Assembly (NCBI RefSeq): GCF_016125955.1
Contig: NZ_JADEVE010000388.1
Location: 62,001 to 126,000 of the forward strand
Direction of reading: 5' to 3'
Source of the DNA: Acetomicrobium sp. S15 = DSM 107314
GTDB taxonomy: Bacteria; Synergistota; Synergistia; Synergistales; Thermosynergistaceae
Length of the DNA: 64,000 bases
Shown: piece after piece, positions 50,195 through 58,380 of the stretch
How positions within the stretch are numbered: position 1 is the first letter of the stretch
How the letters are laid out: each line of letters starts with the position of its first letter
Made by a program: the position numbers and the translations under genes
Notes under the pieces: generated by a model
What the model saw: only the letters and a program-made list of their open reading frames with translations
Told to the model about the DNA's origin: nothing
The model's database searches: none

Positions 50195-52117
50195 TTAAAC
50201 CGCAAGTCCTGCCTTGTATCCCTCCTCGACGGCTTCAAGCGCTTTCCTCGGCTTTAAGGCATCGCCTACAACGATGAGCCTTTCGACCTTTCCGCTGAGT
50301 TCGCTTTCGAGCTCGTTCACAGACTTGGCTCCTATAGCCAGTATTATCGTGTCGGCCGGACCTACCCTTTCTTCCCTGCCCTCTCTCGTTACTATTACGC
50401 CGTCGTCTGTTATCTCCTTCACCGGCGAATTGACATAGACCTTCACCTTGTTCTTCTCCAGGTCGCGCATGAGGAAGAGCCGCACGGCCGCCTCTTCGTC
50501 CGTGGCGATTTCAGGCAGCATCTCGACGATGGTCACTTCCTTGCCGTGGTTGGCAAAGTGGTCTGCCGTTTCGGTCCCGACCATGCCTCCACCTATTACT
50601 ATGACTTTGTGTCCCACTGTTACCTTGCCCGACAGGGCATCGAAGGCAGTGACTACATTAGGTTTGTTTACGCCCGGGATGTTTGGAATTGTCGGGGTTC
50701 CGCCGGTAGCCACTATCACGGCGTCAGGTTTTTCAGCTTCCACAGCTTCAGACGTAAGTTCCGTGTTTAAATGCACCCGGACGCCCAATTTGGCAAGTTG
50801 TCTTTTTTGCCACACGATGAAGGCATCAAACTCTCCCTTGTTGGGAGGAATTGAGGCCAAAATAAATTCGCCGCCCAAACGGTCTGTCTTTTCGAATAAG
50901 TGCACCTCATGCCCCCTTTGGGCAGCCACTATGGCTGCTTCCATGCCGGCGATCCCGCCGCCGGCTACAAAGACCCTTTTCTTGGTTTCGGCCGGCCTAA
51001 CGGCGAGTTCCGTCTCGCGGCCGGTTAACGGGTTGACCAGACACCCTATGGGTTCGTTTTTGAAGAGATTACCTATGCACGCCTGAAGGCAGCCTATGCA
51101 GTAGTTTATATCCTCAAGCATGCCGGCTGCTGCCTTGTTGGGAAATTCCGGATCCGCCAGAGATGCCCTTCCCATGGCTACGAAGTCGGCCTTGCCGGAG
51201 GATAAGATCGACTCTGTTAGGAAGGGGTCGTTGATCCTGCCGACGGTGATCACGGGTATTGAGACCACGCGTTTGACCTGAGCTGCTAAGTCGGTGATCC
51301 ACCCGTGAGGCACGGCCGCGGGCGGTACGATGGCTTCAATGGTAGCGTAAACGCCTGCTGAGACGTGGATGGCGTCCACGCCCACCTCTTCAAGTATCGT
51401 GGCTATGGCCTTGGTATCTTCGATATTTCTGCCGCCTGGGACCAGTTCGTCTCCCGAAATCCTGAATATTACGGGAAAGCCCCTTCCCGCCTTGGCCCTT
51501 ATGTTCGCTATGATTTCCCTGGCAAATCGAGTGCGGTTGATGAAGCTGCCGCCGTATTCGTCGGTCCTCTTGTTAGAGTAGGGGGAAAGAAATTGAGCTA
51601 TCAGGTAGCCATGGGCACCGTGGACCTCCACGCCGTCGAAACCGGCTTTTTTGGCGCGCAGGGCGCAGTCGCCGAACTTCTCGATGAGCTCTTTTATCTC
51701 GTCTGCGGTGAGTTCGTGCGGCACTTCCTGGTTTACGGGACACGGTATCGGGGATGGAGCCACGGGCTGGGTGCCGATTATATTGTGATTGGTCTGTCTG
51801 CCGGCGTGGTAGATCTGGGCGAAGATCTTGCCTCCACAATTATGAACGCGCTTGGTCAGGGCGGCATGTCCATCTATTTGAGCATCCTCCCATAAACCAG
51901 GGATGTTTGGGAAACCCTTGCCCCTGGGATCTACGGCGTAATCTTCGGTTATGATCAACCCCCACCCGCCCTTGGCCTTCGCTTCGTGGTAGGCGATGAA
52001 TCGCTCCGTGGCTCTTCCATCATCAGTGCAGTAGTTAGCCACCATGGCGGGTACCACGAGTCTGTTTGACGTCTCGAGTCTTCCGATCTTGCCCGGAGAA
52101 AAGATGTGTTTGAACAT
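50195..52117 (-). CDS. Enoate reductase/2,4-dienoyl-CoA reductase-like Fe-S flavoenzyme
   Basis: The 640-aa protein has an N-terminal old-yellow-enzyme TIM barrel with FMN (NRLVVPAM, QIYHAGRQT, GFDGVEVHGAHGYLIAQFLSPYSN, MGRASLADPEF). A [4Fe-4S] site follows in CIGCLQAC...C, then a C-terminal FAD/NAD(P) module with VAGGGIAGMEAA and IGGGMVGTETADH. The family reduces activated C=C bonds of enoates, dienoyl-CoA or similar substrates and is common in amino-acid fermenters. The precise substrate cannot be told. GGAGGGGATCTC precedes the ATG. Confidence 0.92.
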   Translation of the reverse strand: MFKHIFSPGKIGRLETSNRLVVPAMVANYCTDDGRATERFIAYHEAKAKGGWGLIITEDYAVDPRGKGFPNIPGLWEDAQIDGHAALTKRVHNCGGKIFAQIYHAGRQTNHNIIGTQPVAPSPIPCPVNQEVPHELTADEIKELIEKFGDCALRAKKAGFDGVEVHGAHGYLIAQFLSPYSNKRTDEYGGSFINRTRFAREIIANIRAKAGRGFPVIFRISGDELVPGGRNIEDTKAIATILEEVGVDAIHVSAGVYATIEAIVPPAAVPHGWITDLAAQVKRVVSIPVITVGRINDPFLTESILSSGKADFVAMGRASLADPEFPNKAAAGMLEDINYCIGCLQACIGNLFKNEPIGCLVNPLTGRETELAVRPAETKKRVFVAGGGIAGMEAAIVAAQRGHEVHLFEKTDRLGGEFILASIPPNKGEFDAFIVWQKRQLAKLGVRVHLNTELTSEAVEAEKPDAVIVATGGTPTIPNIPGVNKPNVVTAFDALSGKVTVGHKVIVIGGGMVGTETADHFANHGKEVTIVEMLPEIATDEEAAVRLFLMRDLEKNKVKVYVNSPVKEITDDGVIVTREGREERVGPADTIILAIGAKSVNELESELSGKVERLIVVGDALKPRKALEAVEEGYKAGLAV

Positions 52118-52273
52118 GAGATCCCCTCCTTAGATTCCGAGCATGTAAGAATTTTTTAGATTGATTAAAATTATCTCACTTCATACCTGTGGACGCAATG
52201 ACCGAAAGCCAACCACGATATATGTGCTATTCAAATGAAGATGTTGTCTTATAGCAGTTTGTGGCAAAATTGG

Positions 52274-52279
52274 TATAAT
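52274..52279 (+). promoter_or_regulatory. Extended -10 promoter of the coiled-coil protein gene
   Basis: TGGTATAAT: perfect TATAAT with a TG extension. The -35 region is weak. Confidence 0.6.
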
Positions 52280-52301
52280 CTTAACAAAGGGGGTGTTATT
52301 G

Positions 52302-53564
52302 ATGGTGTCCTGGCGAAAGAGATATCTGTTTGTGGTCATTTTTCTTCTGGTTTCCTCGAGTGTAGCTTGGGGGCAGGCGGCCAATGAGCCCTACGTGGAA
52401 GAAAAACCTGAGGCTTTGGGAAGCAGGATTGAGGAGCTCTCCGAGAGAGTGGACGAGCTTTCCGCAAAAGTGGACGAAATTTTACAATCTGTTCAAGAAC
52501 CCAAGGTCCCGGGTGAAGAACAGCAGAGGTTGACAGCCCTCGAAAGCGAAGTATCATCGATGCGAGGAGAAATCTCGGCCCTCAGGAACGATCTTAACAA
52601 GACGCTTTCGCTCTCTCAGGATGTGGCAAAGATCGGTGACGAGCTTTCTCAGAGCGACGCCTTATTAGGAGACCTCGCGGCGAGACTTGAGGTTTTGGAG
52701 TCGTATGCAAGAGAGGAAAGTGAATTCCTAAAGCAACAGGCAGAGATTCTGAAGGGAGAAACCGATCAACTCAAGACGATTGTTAGGGGTATGGAGGATA
52801 AAAACGCAGCGTTGACACAGAAGCTCGAGGCCTTAGATGACAAGATTGTCGGACTTGAGTCGTTGTCGGGCAATATGGAAGCCCTCTCTAAGGATGTGCG
52901 CGCTACAAAGGAAAGTGGGGAGGCTATATCGAGCGAGGTTGAAGACCTGAAAAAGCGAGTTGGGCGCGTTGAATCAACTATAAAAGAGCTCGAGAAGAGC
53001 GTGAAGGAAGCCAAAACCCTGGGCGATTCCGTGAAGGAGTTGGAAGCAAGATTTGCTGAGGGAGAGAGCGTCAGGAAACAGCTCCAGGAGAGCCTTTCCT
53101 CTGCTGACGCTCAGCTTGCGAGCAGGGTTCAGACTCTCGAAGGGGAGACGGGTACAATTAAGGCGCAGACACAAGGCCTTGAACAACACTTGGATGAAAT
53201 CGCATCCCAAATAAGCGGCATCTCTAAAGATATTAACCAATTGGCCGCTAAAATAGGAGATGTGGAGCAGTTCCGCGCGCAGACTGAACAAGCCATTGCC
53301 TCGCTCAAGGAGGAAATTGCGCCGGTTCAGGAGATTGTAAAGCCTATCGTGGCCACAGTGAAGGAGAAAGATGCGATTGAAGGCAGAATTAAGAGCCTGG
53401 AGTCGGCTATACAAGAAATTAAAGCTGGCCAGGATCAACTGAAGAGCACCATCGACTCCGTTAAATCCTCCACATCTACCGTAACGTTTCTGTCGATATT
53501 AGCAATAGTTTTAGCGCTGGTGTCGTTATACTTCATATTTAAGCCGCCCAAGAAAAGGTTTTAG
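52302..53564 (+). CDS. Membrane-anchored coiled-coil protein of unknown function
   Basis: The 420-aa protein has an N-terminal signal or anchor (RKRYLFVVIFLLVSSSVAWG), about 360 residues of nearly continuous heptad coiled coil rich in Glu, Lys, Leu and Ser, and a C-terminal membrane helix (FLSILAIVLALVSLYFIF) with a short basic tail KPPKKRF. If the N-terminal segment is cleaved after SSVAWGQA, the rod would lie outside the membrane. Such a rod could act as an envelope spacer. ATG at 52302 has GGGGG eight bases upstream. I do not recognise a family. Confidence 0.75.
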   Translation: MVSWRKRYLFVVIFLLVSSSVAWGQAANEPYVEEKPEALGSRIEELSERVDELSAKVDEILQSVQEPKVPGEEQQRLTALESEVSSMRGEISALRNDLNKTLSLSQDVAKIGDELSQSDALLGDLAARLEVLESYAREESEFLKQQAEILKGETDQLKTIVRGMEDKNAALTQKLEALDDKIVGLESLSGNMEALSKDVRATKESGEAISSEVEDLKKRVGRVESTIKELEKSVKEAKTLGDSVKELEARFAEGESVRKQLQESLSSADAQLASRVQTLEGETGTIKAQTQGLEQHLDEIASQISGISKDINQLAAKIGDVEQFRAQTEQAIASLKEEIAPVQEIVKPIVATVKEKDAIEGRIKSLESAIQEIKAGQDQLKSTIDSVKSSTSTVTFLSILAIVLALVSLYFIFKPPKKRF

Positions 53565-53593
53565 GCATAGTTCGACCTTTAAAGGTCTATCTT

Positions 53594-53640
53594 GGGGAAC
53601 CGGAAGCTCACCTTCGGTTCCCCTTCTGGTTTTCTTTTAG
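53594..53640 (+). terminator. Terminator of the coiled-coil protein gene
   Basis: GGGGAACCG pairs with CGGTTCCCC, followed by TTCTGGTTTTCTTTT. Confidence 0.85.
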
Positions 53641-53716
53641 CCTGTGAGCTATTGCGGATCTGCGGGTAAAGGTTTAAATTAGACTAAAAATAGAAATCTT
53701 GCGAGGAGTGTCAGAC

Positions 53717-54493
53717 GTGGTGAAGAACACGCTAAAGGACAAGCTTGAAGCAGGGGAGTTCGCTATAGGTCCCTTTTTGGGCATAAACTCCCCGGATTTG
53801 GTGGAGATCATGGGGCTTTCCGGCTTCGACTTTTTGGTCATCGACACGGAGCACGGGCCCATGAGCCCGGAGTCTATACAACATCTTATACGTGCGGCGG
53901 AGGTAAGAAGCATCGTCCCCATCGTCCGTGTTACGGATCAGGGGGAGACCACAATATTACGGACGCTCGATGTGGGCGCTTACGGCATAGAAGTGCCTCA
54001 GGTCAATTCACCCGAAGCGGCGGAACGGGTCGTGAGCTTTGCAAAATACTATCCCAGAGGAACGCGGGGCGTGGCCTTCCCGAGGGCTTCGGGTTATGGC
54101 ATGTGCTCTCTGGATAGTTACATCGCTGAGGCGAATGAAGAGACCATGGTGATCGTGCACTGCGAAAACAAGTTGGCCTTAGAGTGCCTGGACGAGATCG
54201 CCGCGGTCGACGGCGTGGATGTGGTTTTCGTAGGCCCTTACGACCTGTCGCAATCGTTGGGCGTGCCCGGCAAGGTAGACAGCGCTGTAGTGAGAGACGC
54301 CATAGACCGCGCATTGGAGATGATTCGCAAGAGCGGGAAAGTGGCAGGCATATTCGTAGCCACCGTGGACGATGCGCTCGCGCGCATCGAGCAAGGCTTC
54401 CAGTATATAGGCTACAGCATGGACAGCATCCTCTTCGGCAGCGTCTGCAAAGCTGCGGTCGATGCAATCCGCTCTAAAGGGGCCAAGGCGTAG
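53717..54493 (+). CDS. HpcH/HpaI-family class II aldolase
   Basis: This 258-aa metal-dependent TIM-barrel aldolase cleaves 2-keto-3-deoxy acids or 4-hydroxy-2-oxo acids. Family motifs are GFDFLVIDTEHGPMS, RVTDQGE, GAYGIEVPQVNSPEAAE, CENKLALE and VGPYDLSQSLG. GTG at 53717 is chosen (AGGAG eight bases upstream) over TTG at 53699. The exact substrate is not evident. Confidence 0.9.
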   Translation: MVKNTLKDKLEAGEFAIGPFLGINSPDLVEIMGLSGFDFLVIDTEHGPMSPESIQHLIRAAEVRSIVPIVRVTDQGETTILRTLDVGAYGIEVPQVNSPEAAERVVSFAKYYPRGTRGVAFPRASGYGMCSLDSYIAEANEETMVIVHCENKLALECLDEIAAVDGVDVVFVGPYDLSQSLGVPGKVDSAVVRDAIDRALEMIRKSGKVAGIFVATVDDALARIEQGFQYIGYSMDSILFGSVCKAAVDAIRSKGAKA

Positions 54494-54497
54494 GATC

Positions 54498-55397
54498 ATG
54501 GCGAAAGAGGCAACTGTGGCATGTGAGCCCTTCTCTCTGGAGAGGGGTATGCGATACCTGGATTACTTTAGCTCCTGCTCCCAGAAGTCTTGTGACTACA
54601 GTCTGGTCAACCTGTGGGCGTGGAACGAATATTTCGGCTATCATTGGGCTTGGGATGGCGATTTGGTATGGCTCCTGTGCACACGGCCCTACGAGGCTCT
54701 TCAGGCGCCTGTGGGACGTTGGGAAACCCAGGACTGGAGGGAGATATTCGAGCGTTTTCAGGAAGGGACGTGTTTTGAGCGAGTTCCCGAAAGGCTGGCC
54801 TGCATCTGGAAGAGGGCTTTGGGCGATCAGCTTGAAGTCCGCGACGACAGAGGGCAGTGGGAGTATGTTTACAGGGTAAAAGACCTGGTCGAACTCAGGG
54901 GAAACCGCTATCATAGCAAGAGAAATCTCCTTCAGCAGTTTATGAAAAACTACGACTGGTCCTACAGCCGCTTAGAAGAGCGTCACATACCCGAGGTCTT
55001 GAAAATGCAGCAAGAGTGGTGCGAAAGCCGAGATGCTAAAAATTCTGTGGGCATTGTGGTGGAGGATGTAGCCATAAAAAGGACTTTTGATCGCTGGCGG
55101 GAACTCCCGAACCTGATAGGGGGGGTGCTCTACGCGGGAGGAAAAATGGTAGCATATACGGTGGGCGAGCGCCTTGATGACGAGACGCTTTTGATACATT
55201 TCGAGAAGGGTCTCAGTCAGTATAAGGGAGTGTATCAAGCGATCAACTATCTCTTCCTCTTGAACGAGGGGGCCGAGTTTACCTGGGTGAACAGGGAGCA
55301 AGACCTGAACATAGAAGGATTGCGCAAGGCTAAAATGTCATATCACCCTGCGTTCTTTCTCAGGAAGTGCCGTGTCAAGTGGCTCGGCGTTTCCTAA
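54498..55397 (+). CDS. DUF2156-type acyltransferase-like protein
   Basis: This 299-aa protein resembles the C-terminal acyltransferase-like domain of phosphatidylglycerol lysyltransferases (GNAT-related fold, DUF2156): SLVNLWAWNEYFGY early, GNRYHSKRNLLQQF centrally, and VAYTVGERL, FEKG, VYQAINYLF, VNREQDLNIEGLRKAK toward the end. No membrane domain is fused. ATG at 54498 begins 4 nt after the aldolase stop. It overlaps the phosphatase gene, so it may belong with the kinase cluster. Confidence 0.8.
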   Translation: MAKEATVACEPFSLERGMRYLDYFSSCSQKSCDYSLVNLWAWNEYFGYHWAWDGDLVWLLCTRPYEALQAPVGRWETQDWREIFERFQEGTCFERVPERLACIWKRALGDQLEVRDDRGQWEYVYRVKDLVELRGNRYHSKRNLLQQFMKNYDWSYSRLEERHIPEVLKMQQEWCESRDAKNSVGIVVEDVAIKRTFDRWRELPNLIGGVLYAGGKMVAYTVGERLDDETLLIHFEKGLSQYKGVYQAINYLFLLNEGAEFTWVNREQDLNIEGLRKAKMSYHPAFFLRKCRVKWLGVS

Positions 55398-56259
55398 GGG
55401 TTTTGAAGGGTTCTGGCAGATGGAGGGTGTGCCTTTGCTTTTGGGCAACGCGCAACACAGGGGCAAAAGAAAAGAACAGCAAGACTCCTTTGCCATCTCT
55501 GACGTGAGCGATGCCGTCTTCGTAGAAAAAGGTGGGATTTTGGCTGTTTTGGCGGATGGCATGGGAGGAATGTCGCTGGGGCGAGAGGCCAGCGCGCTCG
55601 CTGTGGAGACGATGCTCGAATCGTATGTCATCAAAGAGGGGAACGAGCCCGTCGTTGAGGCTCTGATGCGCTCGCTGTCCAGGGCGAATATGGCAGTGGT
55701 GGAGCTGGCGCGAAAGCATTGTCTCGAAGGGTCTGTTGGCACTACCATGGCGGCGGCGGTCATCTTCCGAGGGAGCCTTTATTGGGTGTCGGTGGGCGAT
55801 AGCCGCATATACCTGTGTCGTGACGGGAGGTTGATCCAACTTACCGCAGATCACACATATGCCTCGGAGCTTTACGAAGAGGCTTATAGCGGTGAAATCT
55901 CGTGGAACGATGCCCTGCTTCACCCTCAGAGGGGCGCTCTGACCAGCTTCCTCGGCATGGAGCGGATTCCAATTGTGGACAGAAACGCTCAGCCTCTGTC
56001 GCTACGCGATGATGATCGGGTGCTTTTATGTAGCGATGGGCTATATAGAGGCCTTTTGAGCGAGGAGATAGTGGAAGAAATGCGCCTTTCTCCTCGAGAA
56101 GCAGCAGAGAGGTTGGTCTTGCGCGTCTTAGCGAAGGATCTGCCACATCAGGACAACGTGACCGCAATAGTCTTAGCTCCTATGGAGCCATCCTTAGCTT
56201 ATTGCGAGGTAGAAAGACGAGTTGGGGGGATGAGTCATGTCGTGGGTGAGGTGCGATAA
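55372..56259 (+). CDS. PP2C-type Ser/Thr protein phosphatase (PPM family)
   Basis: The 295-aa protein has metal-site motifs RKEQQDSFAI, VLADGMGGMSLGREAS, VSVGDSRIYL, LCSDGL and DNVTAIVL, giving the Asp ligands of PPM phosphatases. It probably reverses phosphorylation by the kinase at 58.4 kb. Start GTG at 55372 overlaps the previous gene by 26 bp and has AGGA upstream; ATG at 55420 is an alternative. Cytoplasmic. Confidence 0.92.
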   Translation: MSSGSAFPKGFEGFWQMEGVPLLLGNAQHRGKRKEQQDSFAISDVSDAVFVEKGGILAVLADGMGGMSLGREASALAVETMLESYVIKEGNEPVVEALMRSLSRANMAVVELARKHCLEGSVGTTMAAAVIFRGSLYWVSVGDSRIYLCRDGRLIQLTADHTYASELYEEAYSGEISWNDALLHPQRGALTSFLGMERIPIVDRNAQPLSLRDDDRVLLCSDGLYRGLLSEEIVEEMRLSPREAAERLVLRVLAKDLPHQDNVTAIVLAPMEPSLAYCEVERRVGGMSHVVGEVR

Positions 56260-56830
56260 AGGGCATTACTATGACGACGATAGGCACAGTTCTTGTCCTT
56301 ATTGCGGCGTGGAAGAAGTGAGCGCCGACGTATCAAATCTTCGATCAGGCGAAGGCATCAAGGCGCCCGCCGCTAATTCGCAGTACGAACGAAGGGACGA
56401 AAACGAAAAGACCGTGCGCCTTGGGGAATTCAAAACAATGGGCGGCGCAGAGGAAGGCGAGACGGTAGCCCTTGTGAGGAGCAATTTGGGAATGGATCCC
56501 GTAACGGGCTGGCTCGTCTGTATCGATGGCCCGGAGAAGGGGAGAGATTTCAGGATCCGAAGCGAGAAAAACAGCATCGGTCGAGCTCCGACGAACGATA
56601 TATGTATTCGCAGCGATGAAACGGTATCACGAGTGCACCACGCTTATGTCATCTACGATCCCAAGAAAGTTGCCTTTCGCCTTCAGGCTGGCGAAGGGCG
56701 CGGCTTGGTCTACAAAAATGGAGAGGAAGTCGTCTTCTCGGAACCCCTTGAGGCATACGACGTTATAGAGCTGGGGCAGACGAAGCTCCTCTTTGTCCCT
56801 CTCTGTGGGGAGCGATTTAAATGGGAGTGA
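56237..56830 (+). CDS. Zinc-ribbon FHA-domain protein
   Basis: The 197-aa protein has an N-terminal zinc-binding segment (CDKGHYYDDDRHSSCPYCG), a linker with charged residues and TVRLG/TVALV motifs containing Thr that may be phosphorylated, and a C-terminal FHA domain (NSIGRAPTNDICI, SRVHHAYVIY). FHA domains read phosphothreonine. It overlaps the phosphatase and VWA genes, so it is surely in the same transcript. A substrate or adaptor role for the kinase is inferred. Confidence 0.88.
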   Translation: MSWVRCDKGHYYDDDRHSSCPYCGVEEVSADVSNLRSGEGIKAPAANSQYERRDENEKTVRLGEFKTMGGAEEGETVALVRSNLGMDPVTGWLVCIDGPEKGRDFRIRSEKNSIGRAPTNDICIRSDETVSRVHHAYVIYDPKKVAFRLQAGEGRGLVYKNGEEVVFSEPLEAYDVIELGQTKLLFVPLCGERFKWE

Positions 56831-58359
56831 GGACGAGCGTGCGCTGTACCATCGCCGCGGTCATCGTGTCAGTCTTGTTTTTCGCTTCCGCATGCAACGC
56901 CCAAGGTGACTTCAAGTTCAGGGTAGTTCAAATGGCTCCCACATATCCAGAACTTGCGGCCTATATGGAAGTTCTCGACGCAGATGGGGCGTTGGTCTCA
57001 GACCTTGAGCCCAAAGACCTCGTGGCTACTTTAGACGGCAAACCTGTTACAGTCAATTCTTTCGCACCAGACGATGGAGGGGCTGCCTTCGTCTTTCTCG
57101 TGGATATATCGCGCTCACTTAGGGCATCCCATATCGTTCAGGTGCGCAAGGCTCTCTCCGAATGGATAGACAGTATGGGGCCGCAGGATAGGGCGGCGAT
57201 CGTGACGTTCGGAGAGACGGTGAAACTCCTTTCGGATTACACGGGCTCAAAAGAGGACTTGAAGAAGATAGCGGAGTCGCTCCAGGCGCAAGATCAGCTT
57301 ACGTTGTTGCACCAAGCTGTCCTCTACGGGCTGGAATTGGGCAAGCGCGCAGACCCCGATCTTGCGGCGCGGAGGTCTCTGGTTGTAATTTCAGACGGTA
57401 TTGACGACTCGAGGGGCAGCGCAACGAAGGACGAGGTTTTGAGGCGCTTAACAGAAGAACCTCTGCCGATCTACGCTGTTGGCTTCTACGTGCCGCCCAT
57501 GAACGAGGCCAAGAAAAGGGGTTTGGAGACTTTGGGCGAGTTCGCCCGTGCCTCCGGCGGGGAGATCTTCGTCGCGGAAGAGGACAATCTCGTGGATACT
57601 TTCCGTCAGGCTATGTCACGCGCCCGTGCCACATATAAAGCGGTGCTGGATGTCTCTTCTTTTGAGGCCAACGGCCAGCCGCACAGGATTTCGTTCGTGT
57701 TACAGGTGAATGACCGCTTATATCGCGAAAGCAGGGATGTGCGCCTCGTCGATTTGAGGTTAGTCCCCGGCATGACGCCTGCGCCTCCCGCTTCAGCGGA
57801 GAGGGTCTCGGCACTTCAGGCAGAAGCTCCAAAGCTTCAGCCAAGCGAATCGGCTGCCAGGCCGGCACCGAAGAAACGATCCTCATTGCCCTCTGTTCCT
57901 GTTTTGGTGGCGATCGCGGCTTTGATTGTAGTGCTGGCGCTGCTATTCTTTATTGGCAAGAAGAGACCTCGCCCTGTCGGGGGAGGCGAAAGCCATACCG
58001 GCGTTAACCCCACTCAAGCGCCATCCTCGACCGCTGCAAAGAGCATCCGCCTGAAGTTGACGGTGGTGAAGGGGGCTGAAGCCTCGAAAGATTACGACAT
58101 TGAAGTTGCGCCGGCCGTTACGATCGGGCGCCTGCCGCGGGACAACGCGATAGTCATAAAGGGAGACGCCGGTGTATCTGGGCGCCACTGCGAGATCTTC
58201 CTGGAAGACGGCAGGCTATATGTGCGCGATCTTAATTCGACGAATGGAACATTTGTAAATGGTATAGCCATTAAAAAACCTCAACCGCTCGACGATAGCG
58301 ATACCTTGCTTTTGGGGAGGACGGAGCTTCGCGTATCGCTCCCAAAGGAAGCCGTTTAG
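56821..58359 (+). CDS. VWA-FHA membrane protein
   Basis: The 512-aa protein has a signal peptide (AAVIVSVLFFASACNAQG), an exocytoplasmic von Willebrand A domain with the MIDAS motif DISRSL and a later SDGIDD, a Pro-rich linker, a transmembrane helix (VPVLVAIAALIVVLALLFFI) and a cytoplasmic FHA domain (IGRLPRDNAIVI, SGRHCEIFLEDG, LNSTNGTFVNG). It could tell the inside of the cell about ligands bound outside, or the reverse. It sits between the FHA and kinase genes. Confidence 0.9.
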   Translation: MGVRTSVRCTIAAVIVSVLFFASACNAQGDFKFRVVQMAPTYPELAAYMEVLDADGALVSDLEPKDLVATLDGKPVTVNSFAPDDGGAAFVFLVDISRSLRASHIVQVRKALSEWIDSMGPQDRAAIVTFGETVKLLSDYTGSKEDLKKIAESLQAQDQLTLLHQAVLYGLELGKRADPDLAARRSLVVISDGIDDSRGSATKDEVLRRLTEEPLPIYAVGFYVPPMNEAKKRGLETLGEFARASGGEIFVAEEDNLVDTFRQAMSRARATYKAVLDVSSFEANGQPHRISFVLQVNDRLYRESRDVRLVDLRLVPGMTPAPPASAERVSALQAEAPKLQPSESAARPAPKKRSSLPSVPVLVAIAALIVVLALLFFIGKKRPRPVGGGESHTGVNPTQAPSSTAAKSIRLKLTVVKGAEASKDYDIEVAPAVTIGRLPRDNAIVIKGDAGVSGRHCEIFLEDGRLYVRDLNSTNGTFVNGIAIKKPQPLDDSDTLLLGRTELRVSLPKEAV

Positions 58360-58380
58360 CGTGAGGAGAGGTAGTCCGCA

